A stretch of DNA of 64,000 nucleotides from Xenorhabdus cabanillasii (GCF_003386665.1 NZ_QTUB01000001.1:682001-746000), one strand, 5' to 3'; counted from the stretch's first letter, positions 19,274 to 30,317 are shown. Notes: generated from the sequence alone by a model not told the origin. Made by a program: numbers and translations.

Positions 19274-21943
19274 ATGGCTTTGTTTTCAGATTTTATGAAT
19301 CATTATTTTTCTTCTATTAATAAAAAAAAGAACAGTAATAGGAAAAACACCTTTAATAAAAAATACGTGATTAATAAAAAGAAGATAACGAATAAAATAC
19401 AAATAGAATACTTAATATCCGGCATTAAACCTCTTTCTGCTTTAATACTGTTTGCAATATCCGGTATTCAGATCGCCTATTCTAAACCAATTGAATTCAA
19501 CATTGATGCGCTGGATATCAGTGAACGCGGCAACATTAATTTAGAACAGTTCTCTCGGGCAGGTTATATCATGCCGGGGAATTACATGATGGCTGTTCGG
19601 ATGAATAAGGAGGAATTCCCGGATACCTATTCTATCGATTTTATTGCTTCGGCTGATGATTCGAAAGGTAGTGAAGCCTGTATATCCCCAGAATTAGTCA
19701 AACAAATCGCTCTTAAACCAAAATGGACAGAAAAATTAGGTTGGCAGAATGAAGGAAAATGTCTTGATCTCAATACACTGCCGGGCATGTCAGCAAGGGG
19801 GGATCTGGCCACTTATACGTTGTATCTGATTGTTCCTAAAAGCTATCTGGAATATGACTTGCCGGATTGGGATCCTCCTTCCCGTTGGGATGAGGGGATA
19901 ACCGGATTATTGTTTGACTATAACGTTAATGCGCAGACATCGAAACCGGCTCATGATCGAAATAACCAACAAATAAGTGCTAACGGAACGGCGGGCATGA
20001 ATTTTGGTGCATGGCGTTTCCGGGCTGACTGGCAGGCCAGATATCATCGTTTCAAGACCAAACATGATAAAGCAGATAACTCTCATCGATCAGATGGCAA
20101 AGAACGCCGCTACTGGGATTGGAGTCGTTACTACCTGTATCGAGCACTTCCTCGTTTAGAAGCAAAGTTGACGTTGGGAGAGGATTACCTCAATTCTAAT
20201 CTCTTTGATAGCTTCCGTTATACCGGTATCAGTCTGGTGACTGATGAGAATATGTTGCCACCAAACTTACGTGGCTATGCCCCTGAGGTCACTGGTGTCG
20301 CGAGAACCAATGCCAGGGTGACGGTCAGTCAGATGGGGAGAGTATTGTATGAAACTCAGGTTGCGTCAGGGCCATTCCGAATTCAGGATCTCAGTGACGC
20401 AGTATCAGGCGCTTTGGATGTCAGAGTTGAAGAGCAGGATGGAGGTATACAACAGTTTCAGGTTAACACCGCAACGATCCCTTACCTGACACGTCCCGGA
20501 CGTGTGCAATACAAATTGGTTGGTGGACTATCTACCAATGATAAGCATCGACGTGAAGGTCCGGCCTTTGGTCTCGGAGAATTCTCCTGGGGGATCAATA
20601 ACGGCTGGTCATTGTATGGTGGCTTTTTGGGAGCAGGTGACTACAACGCCTTATCACTGGGGGTTGGTCGTGACTTGATGGTGTTGGGTGCGTTGTCGTT
20701 TGACGTGACGGAGTCAAGGGCAAAATTGCCGGGAGAGAACAAAACCCTTACGGGGGGCTCTTATCGTTTCAGTTATTCGAAACGTTTTGATCAATACAAC
20801 AGTCAGGTGACTTTTGCTGGATATCGTTTTTCTGAACGTAACTTTATGAATATGGGACAATATATCGATCGCCGCTATCGCAACGTTTCTTCCGATAGTG
20901 GAAAAGAGATGTATACCGTGATGTTTAATAAACAGTTTACAGATATTGGTCTCAGTGCTTACCTCAGCTATAGCCATCAGACCTACTGGAATCGGTCAGC
21001 AAACGATCACTATAACGTATCTCTGTCTAAGTATATTGATATTGGGCGTTATAAAAATATCAATGTGAACCTGTCAGCCTACCGTAACAATTTTGACAAT
21101 AAAAGAGATGACGGTATTTACCTGAATCTTTCTATTCCGTGGGGAGAAAGTGGCACCCTTAGCTATAACGGAATGGCTAATCGTCAGGGAAATTCCCATT
21201 CGGTAGGTTATTTTGAGCGTATTGATGATCGCAATAACTATCGCATATCAGCAGGTACGAATATTCATGGTAAAGCATCAGCAAATGGTTATTACACCTA
21301 CTATGGTGATCGGGCATTACTGACTGCCAGCGCCAGTTATCAGGATGGTGGCAATACTACCGCAGCACTCGGTTTGCAGGGGGGAGTTACTGTCACTGCC
21401 AATGGTGCAGCTTTGCATCGCACGAATATGCCTGGCGCAACCCGCCTGATGGTGGATACAGAAGGTGTCGGCAATGTTCCTGTCCGGGCATTCGGTTCGG
21501 CAGTACATACCAACCATTTTGGTAAAGCTGTGCTGGTAGATGTAAACAATTACTACCGTAACACCGCAAATATTGACTTAGACAAATTGCCGGACGATGT
21601 AGAGGCGTTGCGCTCTGTTCAATTGGCAACATTGACAGAAGGCGCGATTGGCTATCGTAAATTCCAGGTCATATCAGGACTCAAGGCTATGACAACTGTT
21701 CGTTTGCCTGATGGTTCATTCCCACCTTTCGGGGCATCTATCGTTAATGTAAGTCAACGGGAAATCGGGATTGTAAATGATGACGGGTATGCCTATCTGA
21801 CCGGAATGAACAAAGGTGAAAAACTGAAGGTGTATTGGGATGGACGCGCTCAGTGTGAGATTACCGTACCAGATGAAATTTCGGCAGATTATTTAACTGC
21901 ATTTTTGTTACCTTGTCAGTTTTTAAAAGATGAAGATAATTAA
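19274..21943 (+). CDS. mrxC: Fimbrial outer-membrane usher
   Basis: An 889-residue FimD/MrpC-type usher: the outer-membrane pore that receives chaperone-subunit complexes and assembles the fimbria. The mature protein begins near KPIEFNIDALD, followed by the N-terminal periplasmic domain with ISERGNINLEQF, the beta-barrel with plug (LPPNLRGYAPEVTGVARTNA is the usher signature) and the C-terminal domains with the YAYLTG motif and Cys pair. Start is the ATG after CAGAGGATGTT. Odd: the hydrophobic signal core only begins near residue 50, after an extended lysine/asparagine-rich N-region, and no later ATG would keep the signal peptide. Confidence 0.92.
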   Translation: MALFSDFMNHYFSSINKKKNSNRKNTFNKKYVINKKKITNKIQIEYLISGIKPLSALILFAISGIQIAYSKPIEFNIDALDISERGNINLEQFSRAGYIMPGNYMMAVRMNKEEFPDTYSIDFIASADDSKGSEACISPELVKQIALKPKWTEKLGWQNEGKCLDLNTLPGMSARGDLATYTLYLIVPKSYLEYDLPDWDPPSRWDEGITGLLFDYNVNAQTSKPAHDRNNQQISANGTAGMNFGAWRFRADWQARYHRFKTKHDKADNSHRSDGKERRYWDWSRYYLYRALPRLEAKLTLGEDYLNSNLFDSFRYTGISLVTDENMLPPNLRGYAPEVTGVARTNARVTVSQMGRVLYETQVASGPFRIQDLSDAVSGALDVRVEEQDGGIQQFQVNTATIPYLTRPGRVQYKLVGGLSTNDKHRREGPAFGLGEFSWGINNGWSLYGGFLGAGDYNALSLGVGRDLMVLGALSFDVTESRAKLPGENKTLTGGSYRFSYSKRFDQYNSQVTFAGYRFSERNFMNMGQYIDRRYRNVSSDSGKEMYTVMFNKQFTDIGLSAYLSYSHQTYWNRSANDHYNVSLSKYIDIGRYKNINVNLSAYRNNFDNKRDDGIYLNLSIPWGESGTLSYNGMANRQGNSHSVGYFERIDDRNNYRISAGTNIHGKASANGYYTYYGDRALLTASASYQDGGNTTAALGLQGGVTVTANGAALHRTNMPGATRLMVDTEGVGNVPVRAFGSAVHTNHFGKAVLVDVNNYYRNTANIDLDKLPDDVEALRSVQLATLTEGAIGYRKFQVISGLKAMTTVRLPDGSFPPFGASIVNVSQREIGIVNDDGYAYLTGMNKGEKLKVYWDGRAQCEITVPDEISADYLTAFLLPCQFLKDEDN

Positions 21944-22075
21944 AATGTAATAAAAAAATCCATTTAATTGATCTTTAATAGAGTATTGCATTGCTTTATT
22001 TGGCATAGGTATACCGATATTAGTCGGTACCAGCAATATAAATATGATCTTTTTTGAGCATAAGCAGATGACACT

Positions 22076-22834
22076 ATGAAACTGAAAAAAATTCTAATGA
22101 TAACGGCCATAACGGTAACAAGTTTAATGTCAGTGCATCAGGTAATGGCGGCGATAGCATTGGATCGTACCCGCGTTATTTTTAATGGGAATGAAAAATC
22201 TGTCAGCCTGAATATTGAAAATCAACATCTTGATTTGCCGCATTTAGCACAGGCATGGTTTGAAGATGATAAGGGAAATAAGATCAACAGCCCACTCGTC
22301 GTTATTCCCCCTGTACAGCGTGTTGAAGCTGGAATGAAGAGCCAAATCAAGATCCAGACACTGCCAGCAGTGGCCCAGTTGCCACAAGATAGAGAAAGTT
22401 TGTTTTATTTCAACGTTCGTGAAATACCGCCGCGCAGTGAGAAACCAAATGTTCTGCAAATAGCTTTACAAACGAAAATCAAATTGTTCTACCGCCCGGA
22501 GGCAGTTATCGCACGTCGTATTGATCATGATAACCCGTGGCAGGAAAAACTGACCTTAAGCCGTCAGGGAAACCAATATATGGTGAACAATCCAACACCT
22601 TATTACATCACGATTTCAGAAGCTTCGAATAAGGCCAACGGTAAAAGTGTAGACGGTTTTAAACCTTTAATGCTGGCGCCCAAAAGCAGTGACAAACTGG
22701 GAGGAACGGTTAGTTCATTCGGTAAGCAACCGGTACTGACTTATGTTAATGATTATGGTGGACGCCCGCAGTTAATATTCAACTGTAGTAATAATACTTG
22801 CGTAGTGACAAAGGTTGTAGATGAAGGGAACTGA
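22076..22834 (+). CDS. mrxD: Periplasmic fimbrial chaperone
   Basis: A 252-residue PapD/MrpD-type chaperone. A signal peptide (cleavage near VMAAIA) precedes the first Ig-like domain: ALDRTRVIFNG, then the subunit-binding basic residues, and the family motif SLFYFNVREIPP (about residue 102), followed by LQIALQTKIKLFYRP, the family's core strand. A second Ig-like domain follows, with Cys near the C-terminus. It caps fimbrial subunits by donor-strand complementation and delivers them to the usher encoded 132 bases upstream. Confidence 0.93.
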   Translation: MKLKKILMITAITVTSLMSVHQVMAAIALDRTRVIFNGNEKSVSLNIENQHLDLPHLAQAWFEDDKGNKINSPLVVIPPVQRVEAGMKSQIKIQTLPAVAQLPQDRESLFYFNVREIPPRSEKPNVLQIALQTKIKLFYRPEAVIARRIDHDNPWQEKLTLSRQGNQYMVNNPTPYYITISEASNKANGKSVDGFKPLMLAPKSSDKLGGTVSSFGKQPVLTYVNDYGGRPQLIFNCSNNTCVVTKVVDEGN

Positions 22835-22921
22835 TTGGCTCCTGACAGTCATATCCCGTCATAAACAGCTTGATAGGATCATAAAGCCGACTTCACCAGA
22901 TCGTAACGGATTTTGGGATAA

Positions 22922-23506
22922 ATGATAATGAATTTGTTAAGTATGAAGCTCTTTAACTATGCACTGAAAACATTGGTGCCACCGGTATTATTTCTGTTGG
23001 GGATTGGCAGTCAGCAAAGTGCTTATGCAAAAGATAACTTACGCCAAAATGTCAGAATCACGATGACCGTACTCGCTCCCCCTTGTGTTATTAAACCGCA
23101 AGATAAAACCATGGAAGTCAATTTTGGCAACATTATCAACCGGGATCTTTATCTGTATCACCGTACGCCAAGCCAGCAGTTCCGGCTGCATCTGGAGGAA
23201 TGTGATCCCAGAATGGCCCAGAAAGTGAAAATCAGGTTTGTCGGGCAGGAAAGCAGAGAGCAGCCCGGATTATTAGCATTCAGTCATGGCAGCAGTGCTT
23301 CAGGTGCAGCCATTGGCATGGAAAAACTGGATGGTACACCACTCCCTTTTAATAAAACGGCTCAATTTAGACTCTTTGATACAAGCAGTAATAATGTAAT
23401 CCCGTTTCAGGCATATGTAAAAGCTGATCCCAGTGCGCTTCTGCAAAATAAGATTGGTGTAGGAGAGTTCAATGCAATGGCAACTTTTGAACTCAGTTAT
23501 GAATAG
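22922..23506 (+). CDS. mrxG: Minor fimbrial subunit
   Basis: A 194-residue exported pilin-like protein: hydrophobic N-terminal signal (about residues 14-36, cleavage near AYAK), a Cys pair (APPCVI and LEECDP) and the C-terminal subunit motif FNAMATFELSYE. It is a minor or adaptor subunit of the same fimbria. By its place between the chaperone and the tip gene it corresponds to MrpG/MrxG. Start at 22922; an ATG two codons later is equally possible. Confidence 0.8.
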   Translation: MIMNLLSMKLFNYALKTLVPPVLFLLGIGSQQSAYAKDNLRQNVRITMTVLAPPCVIKPQDKTMEVNFGNIINRDLYLYHRTPSQQFRLHLEECDPRMAQKVKIRFVGQESREQPGLLAFSHGSSASGAAIGMEKLDGTPLPFNKTAQFRLFDTSSNNVIPFQAYVKADPSALLQNKIGVGEFNAMATFELSYE

Positions 23507-23582
23507 CGATTTCGGCTTCTTTTTTACCCCATGATATTCAAACTGAATTTGATGTTATTTAGGGAAATAAGGGAAATAAATT

Positions 23583-24419
23583 ATGCACCATATTAAAAAA
23601 TCGTTGATGAAGTTTGCAGCATTGTTGCTTTTCTTTAGTGCTTCATATGCCTATGGGGGAGCTTATGTTATGCCAGTAAATACTATTATATCGGATCAAC
23701 GAATTGTCACTACCATGGAGATTATTGAATGGACAGAAGAAGAGGGGTTCGGCAATCCTTGTTATGGTAATGATCCATGTTATGTTGGCCCTGATGTTCA
23801 ATATAATAACAACCAGCCGGGCATGTATGGTTCCTGTATTGATGCAAAGGCATGCCTGAATGACGCACAAAAGTACCGGACAACCGCGGAAGTAATGCGA
23901 GCCTATAAAAGACAGCTCGGAATTCCTATACGGGTAACGTTTCCTATTATTACCGCAGATGCCAAGTGTATAGGTTTATTTTACACCAAGCGGATATCAT
24001 CGGGTTATGGTATCGCAACGAAATTTCCTAACTCCACTTGCAACAAATTACCACCGGTAAATCAAAGTTGTGAAATCAACATACCTTCTGAAATTGCCTA
24101 CGGGGAATTAAAAGCTTCAGAAGTCAATAACGCCACTCGCTCAATTAATGGGCAATTCAAATGTGCACTTCGTAGCAACAAAATAATGTTACAAGTCAAA
24201 TCCATTAATAGTGAGCCAAAAATTTATCTCGATACTAATAAGCAAATTTACTCGACATTGCAGATTGATGGAAGGGATGCGGCAGATGGCGTGCATGTTA
24301 TCGCCCAGGGAAAAAATATTCCCTCGAATTTTACCCTGACGTCAATATTGCACACATTAACACAACCAAAAGCCGGTAAGTATGAAGGTACAGCAGTTGT
24401 TTTATTAACCTATTTATAA
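23583..24419 (+). CDS. mrxH: Fimbrial tip adhesin
   Basis: A 278-residue exported protein with the two-domain plan of fimbrial tip adhesins. After the signal (cleavage near AYGGA) comes a Cys-rich N-terminal part (about residues 25-150, with paired Cys in NPCYGNDPCYVG and CIDAKACL), probably the receptor-binding domain. A shorter C-terminal pilin domain follows (QSCEINIPSE ... FKCALRS ... VLLTYL). The position at the end of the structural genes matches MrpH/MrxH. The ligand cannot be predicted. Confidence 0.8.
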   Translation: MHHIKKSLMKFAALLLFFSASYAYGGAYVMPVNTIISDQRIVTTMEIIEWTEEEGFGNPCYGNDPCYVGPDVQYNNNQPGMYGSCIDAKACLNDAQKYRTTAEVMRAYKRQLGIPIRVTFPIITADAKCIGLFYTKRISSGYGIATKFPNSTCNKLPPVNQSCEINIPSEIAYGELKASEVNNATRSINGQFKCALRSNKIMLQVKSINSEPKIYLDTNKQIYSTLQIDGRDAADGVHVIAQGKNIPSNFTLTSILHTLTQPKAGKYEGTAVVLLTYL

Positions 24420-24437
24420 ATTGAGAGTAAAGAGATT

Positions 24438-24716
24438 ATGCGAGTCAGTATGCTGGTAGGTAAAAGGATCCAAATGAAGCGAAAAGAGCTTGGGATAACA
24501 GCAGCAGAGCTGGCGGACAGAATTGGCGTCAGCCATCAGCAGTTATCACGTTATGAACGGGGAACTAACAGAATCAGTCTGGAACATTTGGTCGTCGTCT
24601 CTATTACCTTAAAAACACCGGCAAGTTGGTTTCTGGAAGATTGCTTCACTAGCCCAAAGCCCCATATAAACAACCAATATACCTGTGTAGCTGAAACAAT
24701 ATTAGACTTATACTGA
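24438..24716 (+). CDS. mrxJ: HTH (XRE-type) regulator of MrpJ type
   Basis: A 92-residue DNA-binding protein with a helix-turn-helix at about residues 17-55 (ELGITAAELADRIGVSHQQLSRYERG). It is the last gene of the fimbrial cluster, 18 bases after the tip adhesin. MrpJ of Proteus mirabilis, in the same position, represses flagellar genes when fimbriae are made; a similar switch between adhesion and swimming is inferred here. A terminator follows. Confidence 0.82.
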   Translation: MRVSMLVGKRIQMKRKELGITAAELADRIGVSHQQLSRYERGTNRISLEHLVVVSITLKTPASWFLEDCFTSPKPHINNQYTCVAETILDLY

Positions 24717-24753
24717 TATTGTTCAGCAAGGCAGTTATCAATGTTGCATGAAG

Positions 24754-24780
24754 GCCATCTCAGAATAGGGATGGCTTTTT
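24754..24780 (+). terminator. Terminator of the mrx operon
   Basis: GCCATC, ten-base loop, GATGGC, then five T; more T follow. Confidence 0.8.
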
Positions 24781-24918
24781 CTTTTTTTTCAAAACCTTTA
24801 GTTTAAAAATAAAACGCTCATTGGACTCAACATTCTCACCGGATAAAATACCAGCTAAAAAATAGCTCCCTTATTTGTTGGATAACCAACTCATTAGGGG
24901 AGCTGTATTTTATTCGCT

Positions 24919-24979
24919 TATACTCTTCGTCTTTCAAGTTACTTCTTTGTTGGCTGCATCTTGAAATCGATAGAGCATA
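24919..24979. repeat. Dispersed palindromic repeat, copy c
   Basis: TATACTC...GAGCATA ends with arms CTTTCAAGTT and ATCTTGAAAT around TTTGTTGGC. It ends exactly one base before the carB stop codon, so it would form the first structure of the carB 3' untranslated region. Confidence 0.75.
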
Positions 24980-27900
24980 TTATCCGGTGATTTTTGCGTG
25001 CATTTCCTGTACAGAAATTACCTGTTCAGTCGTATCAGCACTGAGAGCCATAGTGGTTGCAAAACCGCCATTCAGGGTGGTGTCATAGTGCACTTTATAT
25101 TGTAGTGCGCTGCGACGAAGCAGTTTTGAGTCTTCAATTGCCTGGCGACCAGCGGTGGTATTGACGATATAGTCATACTCACCGTTTTTGATTTTGTCCT
25201 GAATATGTGGACGACCTTCATGAACTTTGTTCACCAGACGTGGGTTGATCCCGGCTTCACCCAATACAACGGCTGTACCGTGAGTCGCGTCCAGTTCAAA
25301 GCCATGCTTGAGCAGTTTGGCTGCTAAATCAACAATACGCTCTTTATCCTCTTCACGTACTGACAGTAATGCCCGGCCTTTTTTACGCATAGTGGAGTTA
25401 CTGCCCAGCATCGCTTTGGCGAAAGCTTCCGCAAAAGTACGACCAACACCCATCACTTCACCTGTAGAGCGCATTTCTGGCCCCAGAATCGGGTCAACTC
25501 CCGGGAATTTGTTGAATGGCAGTACCACTTCTTTCACTGAGTAGTAAGGAGGAATGATTTCTTTAGTCACCCCCTGTGACTGCAAGGATTGCCCGGCCAT
25601 CACACGTGCTGCAACTTTCGCCAGTGGCAGGCCTGTCGCTTTGGAAACAAATGGAACAGTGCGTGCCGCACGTGGGTTCACTTCAATCAGGTACACTTCG
25701 TTATTTTTCACAGCGAACTGGACATTCATCAAACCACGGACACGCAATTCAAAAGCCAGTTTTTCAACTTGTTGACGCATAACATCCTGAATCTCCTTGC
25801 TTAATGTATATGCAGGCAAGGAGCAGGCTGAGTCACCAGAGTGAACACCCGCCTGTTCGATATGTTCCATAATGCCACCAATCAGGACACGTTCCCCGTC
25901 ACAGATAGCATCAACATCAACTTCAACAGCATCGTCAAGGAATCGGTCCAACAGAACCGGAGCATCGTTGGAAACACTCACAGCGGTTTGGAAATAACGG
26001 CGCAAGTCTGACTCGTCGTACACGATTTCCATTGCACGACCACCTAATACATAGGAAGGACGAACCACCAGCGGGTAGCCAATGTTATTCCCTTTCTCTA
26101 CCGCCTGTTCAATAGTGGTGACAGTGGCATTGGCTGGTTGTTTCAAACCAAGGCGATTTACAGCCTGCTGGAAACGCTTACGGTCTTCTGCACGATCAAT
26201 CGCATCCGGGCTGGTGCCGATAATTGGTACACCTGCCGCTTCCAGTTCGCGGGCCAGTTTCAGTGGAGTCTGACCACCATACTGGACGATCACACCTTTT
26301 GGTTGCTCAACGCGTACGATTTCCAGTACATCTTCCAGTGTTACCGACTCAAAGTAAAGGCGGTCGGAAGTGTCGTAATCGGTTGAAACCGTTTCTGGGT
26401 TACAGTTAACCATGATGGTTTCATAACCATCTTCACGCAGCGCCAGTGCGGCATGTACACAGCAATAATCGAATTCAATACCCTGGCCGATACGGTTTGG
26501 GCCACCACCCAGTACCATGATTTTCGGCTTGTCGCTATTCGGATTAGCTTCGCATTCTTCTTCATAAGTGGAGTACATATATGCAGTGTCAGTTGCAAAC
26601 TCTGCGGCACAGGTATCAACACGCTTGTAAACCGGATACAGGTTGTAATCATGGCGCAGTTTACGGATCTCTTTACCGGATACGCCGACCAGTTTTGCCA
26701 GACGTTCATCCGCAAAGCCTTTACGCTTGAGCTGACGCAGGAAGTCGAAAGTCAGGCCGTTGATGCCTTGCTCTGCGACTTGTTCTTCCAGACGTACCAG
26801 TTCTTCGATCTGTATCAGGAACCAGCGGTCAATGTTGGTCAGGTTAAAGATGCCATCAACGGACATACCGGCACGGAAAGCATCTGCGACATACCAGATA
26901 CGCTCGGCGCCCGCATCTTTCAGTTCGCTGCGGATTTTGGTCAGTGATTGTGGGTCATCCAGATTGACTTTCGGATCGAAGCCAGTTGCTCCGACTTCCA
27001 GACCACGCAACGCTTTTTGCAGGGATTCCTGGAAAGTACGGCCAATAGCCATTACTTCACCGACAGATTTCATCTGAGTTGTCAGGCGATCATTGCTGCC
27101 GGCAAACTTTTCGAAATTAAAGCGAGGGATCTTAGTGACTACATAGTCAATTGATGGTTCGAAAGAGGCCGGAGTACGCCCACCCGTGATATCGTTCACC
27201 AGTTCATCAAGGGTATAACCAACTGCCAGTTTTGCTGCAATTTTTGCAATAGGGAAGCCTGTCGCTTTGGAGGCTAGAGCAGATGAACGGGATACACGTG
27301 GGTTCATCTCGATGACAATCAGACGGCCATTTTTAGGGTTAACAGCAAACTGTACGTTTGAACCACCGGTCTCTACACCAATTTCACGCAGTACGGCCAT
27401 CGAGGCATTACGCATGATTTGATATTCTCTGTCAGTCAATGTCTGGGCGGGAGCCACAGTAATGGAGTCACCAGTATGGATCCCCATTGGATCGAAGTTT
27501 TCAATGGAGCAGACGATGATGCAGTTGTCGTTCTTGTCACGTACTACTTCCATTTCATACTCTTTCCAACCAATCAGAGATTCATCGATCAGCAATTCAT
27601 TGGTCGGGGAGAGATCTAAACCACGTTCACAGATCTCTTCAAATTCTTCGCGGTTATAAGCGATACCACCACCTGTTCCGCCCATAGTGAAAGAAGGACG
27701 GATGATACAAGGGAAGCCAACTTCTTCGGCTACAGCCAGCGCTTCTTCCATCGAGTGGGCAATACCAGAACGTGCAGTATCCAAGCCGATTTTTTTCATC
27801 GCCTTGTCAAAACGCTGACGATCTTCTGCTTTATCAATTGCATCTGCGGTGGCACCAATCATAGTGACACCGAATTCTTGCAGTACCCCCTGACGTTCCA

Positions 27901-28204
27901 GCTCCAGTGCACAGTTCAGTGCTGTTTGCCCACCCATGGTTGGCAAAATTGCGTCCGGGCGCTCTTTTTCAATAATTTTGCGTACGACTTCCCAATGAAT
28001 TGGTTCAATGTAAGTCGCATCTGCCATTCCTGGGTCGGTCATGATAGTGGCTGGGTTGGAGTTCACCAGTATGACCCGATAGCCTTCTTCCCTAAGAGCT
28101 TTACAGGCTTGTGCTCCTGAGTAGTCAAATTCACATGCCTGACCAATAACAATCGGACCTGCACCCAAGATCAGGATACTTTTAATATCAGTACGTTTTG
28201 CCAT
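24980..28204 (-). CDS. carB: Carbamoyl-phosphate synthase large subunit
   Basis: A 1074-residue subunit that makes carbamoyl phosphate from bicarbonate, ATP and ammonia for arginine and pyrimidine synthesis. Two homologous ATP-grasp halves are visible: the first begins after [15 protein letters not shown], with [17 protein letters not shown]; the second after [15 protein letters not shown], with [16 protein letters not shown]. The C-terminal MGS-like domain binding allosteric effectors starts near residue 936. Length matches E. coli (1073). It is 17 bases after carA. Confidence 0.98.
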   Translation of the reverse strand: MAKRTDIKSILILGAGPIVIGQACEFDYSGAQACKALREEGYRVILVNSNPATIMTDPGMADATYIEPIHWEVVRKIIEKERPDAILPTMGGQTALNCALELERQGVLQEFGVTMIGATADAIDKAEDRQRFDKAMKKIGLDTARSGIAHSMEEALAVAEEVGFPCIIRPSFTMGGTGGGIAYNREEFEEICERGLDLSPTNELLIDESLIGWKEYEMEVVRDKNDNCIIVCSIENFDPMGIHTGDSITVAPAQTLTDREYQIMRNASMAVLREIGVETGGSNVQFAVNPKNGRLIVIEMNPRVSRSSALASKATGFPIAKIAAKLAVGYTLDELVNDITGGRTPASFEPSIDYVVTKIPRFNFEKFAGSNDRLTTQMKSVGEVMAIGRTFQESLQKALRGLEVGATGFDPKVNLDDPQSLTKIRSELKDAGAERIWYVADAFRAGMSVDGIFNLTNIDRWFLIQIEELVRLEEQVAEQGINGLTFDFLRQLKRKGFADERLAKLVGVSGKEIRKLRHDYNLYPVYKRVDTCAAEFATDTAYMYSTYEEECEANPNSDKPKIMVLGGGPNRIGQGIEFDYCCVHAALALREDGYETIMVNCNPETVSTDYDTSDRLYFESVTLEDVLEIVRVEQPKGVIVQYGGQTPLKLARELEAAGVPIIGTSPDAIDRAEDRKRFQQAVNRLGLKQPANATVTTIEQAVEKGNNIGYPLVVRPSYVLGGRAMEIVYDESDLRRYFQTAVSVSNDAPVLLDRFLDDAVEVDVDAICDGERVLIGGIMEHIEQAGVHSGDSACSLPAYTLSKEIQDVMRQQVEKLAFELRVRGLMNVQFAVKNNEVYLIEVNPRAARTVPFVSKATGLPLAKVAARVMAGQSLQSQGVTKEIIPPYYSVKEVVLPFNKFPGVDPILGPEMRSTGEVMGVGRTFAEAFAKAMLGSNSTMRKKGRALLSVREEDKERIVDLAAKLLKHGFELDATHGTAVVLGEAGINPRLVNKVHEGRPHIQDKIKNGEYDYIVNTTAGRQAIEDSKLLRRSALQYKVHYDTTLNGGFATTMALSADTTEQVISVQEMHAKITG

Positions 28205-28221
28205 TTTTCCTTTTCTCCTGA

Positions 28222-29397
28222 TTATTTGCCGTTCTGGACGTTTTTCTGGCTATCGTTTTGCTGACGATACTGTTCAATCAATTCAATAAAGTGGTCGAAC
28301 AGAGAAGCGGCTTCATGTGGACCTGGGCTGGCTTCAGGGTGCCCCTGAAAACTGAATGCAGGTTTGTCAGTACGGTGGATACCTTGCAGAGTACCATCAA
28401 AGAGTGATTTATGAGTCACACGCAGATTTGCAGGTAATGAGTTTTCATCAACGGCGAATCCGTGGTTTTGTGCGGTGATCATGACGATATTACGATCCAA
28501 ATCCTTAACAGGGTGGTTGCCGCCGTGGTGACCAAACTTCATTTTTACGGTTTTTGCACCACTCGCCAAAGCCAGTAACTGATGGCCCAGACAGATACCA
28601 AATACAGGGATCTCGGTGTTCAGGAAAGTTTTGATTGCTTCAATAGCATAATCACAGGGCTCTGGATCGCCGGGTCCGTTGGACAGGAAAATACCATCCG
28701 GTGCCATTTTCAGTACTTCGTCTGCGGAGGTTTTTGCCGGCACGACAGTAACGCGGCAGCCGCGATCCACCAGCATACGCAGAATGTTACGCTTAACTCC
28801 AAAATCATAAGCAACAATATGGTATGGCAGTTCTTGCTCTTTACGAGCTTCTGGTAATCCATCTGCCAGTGTCCAGCTTCCCTGTAACCACTGATAAGAT
28901 TGTGTGGTAGTCACTTCTTGCGCCAAATCCATACCTTTCAAGCCAGGAAATGCTTTCGCTTTTTCAAGGGCAACTTGAGCATTTACTTCATCACCTGCAA
29001 TGATACAACCGTTCTGTGCGCCTTTTTCCCGTAACAAACGAGTCAGCTTACGAGTATCAATATCAGCAATGGCAACAATGTTATGACGCTTTAAGTAATT
29101 AGACAGATTATCTTCACTGCGGTAATTGCTGGTTATCAGAGGTAAATCACGGATTACTAAGCCCTGGGCTTGAATAGTGGGAGATTCTTCATCAGTGGCA
29201 TTGATGCCGACATTACCAATATGAGGATAGGTGAGAGTAACAATTTGGCGGGAATAGGAAGGGTCGGTAAGTATTTCTTGATATCCGGTCATTGAGGTAT
29301 TGAAGACCACTTCTCCAACAGCCACACCCTCAGCACCTATGGCGCGACCGTGAAATTGGGTTCCATCTTCCAGAACCAATATAGCTGACTTAATCAA
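28222..29397 (-). CDS. carA: Carbamoyl-phosphate synthase small subunit (glutaminase)
   Basis: A 391-residue subunit supplying ammonia from glutamine. The N-terminal domain starts [16 protein letters not shown]; the class I amidotransferase domain has the catalytic Cys in [12 protein letters not shown] and the His/Glu pair in [11 protein letters not shown]. The start is TTG (minus strand of 29395-29397), after CTGGAGGGCG; E. coli carA also uses TTG. ArgR boxes lie directly upstream. In E. coli dapB is next upstream; here an IS630 element separates them. Confidence 0.97.
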   Translation of the reverse strand: MIKSAILVLEDGTQFHGRAIGAEGVAVGEVVFNTSMTGYQEILTDPSYSRQIVTLTYPHIGNVGINATDEESPTIQAQGLVIRDLPLITSNYRSEDNLSNYLKRHNIVAIADIDTRKLTRLLREKGAQNGCIIAGDEVNAQVALEKAKAFPGLKGMDLAQEVTTTQSYQWLQGSWTLADGLPEARKEQELPYHIVAYDFGVKRNILRMLVDRGCRVTVVPAKTSADEVLKMAPDGIFLSNGPGDPEPCDYAIEAIKTFLNTEIPVFGICLGHQLLALASGAKTVKMKFGHHGGNHPVKDLDRNIVMITAQNHGFAVDENSLPANLRVTHKSLFDGTLQGIHRTDKPAFSFQGHPEASPGPHEAASLFDHFIELIEQYRQQNDSQKNVQNGK

Positions 29398-29409
29398 AAC
29401 GCCCTCCAG

Positions 29410-29448
29410 AATGAATAAAAAATCGCATTCAATGCATATTAATTCAGA
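29410..29448 (-). promoter_or_regulatory. ArgR operator: two ARG boxes upstream of carAB
   Basis: Two 18-base sites matching the TGAAT-N4-ATTCA pattern lie at 29410-29427 (TGAAT-AAAA-AATCG) and 29431-29448 (TGCAT-ATTA-ATTCA), separated by exactly three bases, the usual spacing of ARG box pairs. They start 12 bases before the carA start, so ArgR would block the nearer promoter. Confidence 0.7.
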
Positions 29449-29843
29449 ATTAATCCTTTAAATCAATGCCAATTATGATGTTTGTCAAAATTTTGGCAAA
29501 TTCCGCGCATTCTAATGATGAGAGGGGAGCTTGTCTACAAAAAATGCCCTTTTTATTGTTTTTTTTTGCGACACTCACTGCTGTATCATTGAAATTTACC
29601 TGAAAAACATAAGAAAAGTGCGAGCATATTCACGATTAATGTGAAATTAAATTTTAAAGCAGAAAAAACAGTGTGATTTTTCGTATCTATGGGATAAAAG
29701 GGAATAAAAAAGTGATATTAAATTAGAAAACAGGTATAAATGATGTAATATGTATATTTTTTATTTAATTAAGTTAATCAGATAAATTATCTGCATTACT
29801 GTTACAATCGATAACACGATAACCTGATTCTCTGCCTGTTCTT
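29449..29843. other. AT-rich gap between carA and the IS630 element
   Basis: This presumably contains the carAB promoters (reading leftward) and the left end of the insertion element. No gene is seen. A short palindrome CAGATAA-A-TTATCTG lies at 29779-29793. Confidence 0.5.
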
Positions 29844-30317
29844 ATGAAATCGAAGATAATACTTTCTGAGCCTGAACGAATCACATTGCAACAACTTGCT
29901 TTGAATCATCCACATCGGGACATTCGTACGCGAGGAACGGGTTTGCTCATGCTTGCCAGAGGGATCAAGCCGTCCCAGATCACCGCTGAAATCGGATGCA
30001 GTCTCCGGGTTATCTATAATTGGGTTCACATGTGGCACAATTCAGGGATAGCGGGATTATTAGGTGGTCATGCCGGAGGCCGGTATCTCGCCATGACGCC
30101 TGACATGATTGCCACTGCGGTCGAAGCGGCCAGCGCAGAGTCCCTGACACTCGCCCGGATAGCTCAGTGCGTTGAGGCAAAGCATGGTGCCCTGCCTTGT
30201 ACGCTTGAAACGCTGGCAAATACCCTGAAAAAGCAGGGGCTCACCTATAAACGAACCCGACTGTCGCTTAAAAAAAGCGTAACGAAACGGAGTTTGCTAA
30301 AAAATCCGCCTTGCTGA
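29844..30317 (+). CDS. IS630-family transposase, ORF A (HTH part)
   Basis: 157 residues holding the N-terminal DNA-binding region: a helix-turn-helix near GIKPSQITAEIGCSLRVIYNW (about residues 45-65) and a second winged-helix part (TLARIAQCVEAKHG ... YKRTRLSLKKS). It ends four codons after an A6 run at 30299-30304. The catalytic part continues in the -1 frame; slippage on A-AAA-AAT would fuse the two into about 334 residues, the normal size of IS630-family transposases. So this is likely expressed by programmed frameshifting rather than broken, but a simple mutation cannot be excluded. Confidence 0.8.
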   Translation: MKSKIILSEPERITLQQLALNHPHRDIRTRGTGLLMLARGIKPSQITAEIGCSLRVIYNWVHMWHNSGIAGLLGGHAGGRYLAMTPDMIATAVEAASAESLTLARIAQCVEAKHGALPCTLETLANTLKKQGLTYKRTRLSLKKSVTKRSLLKNPPC

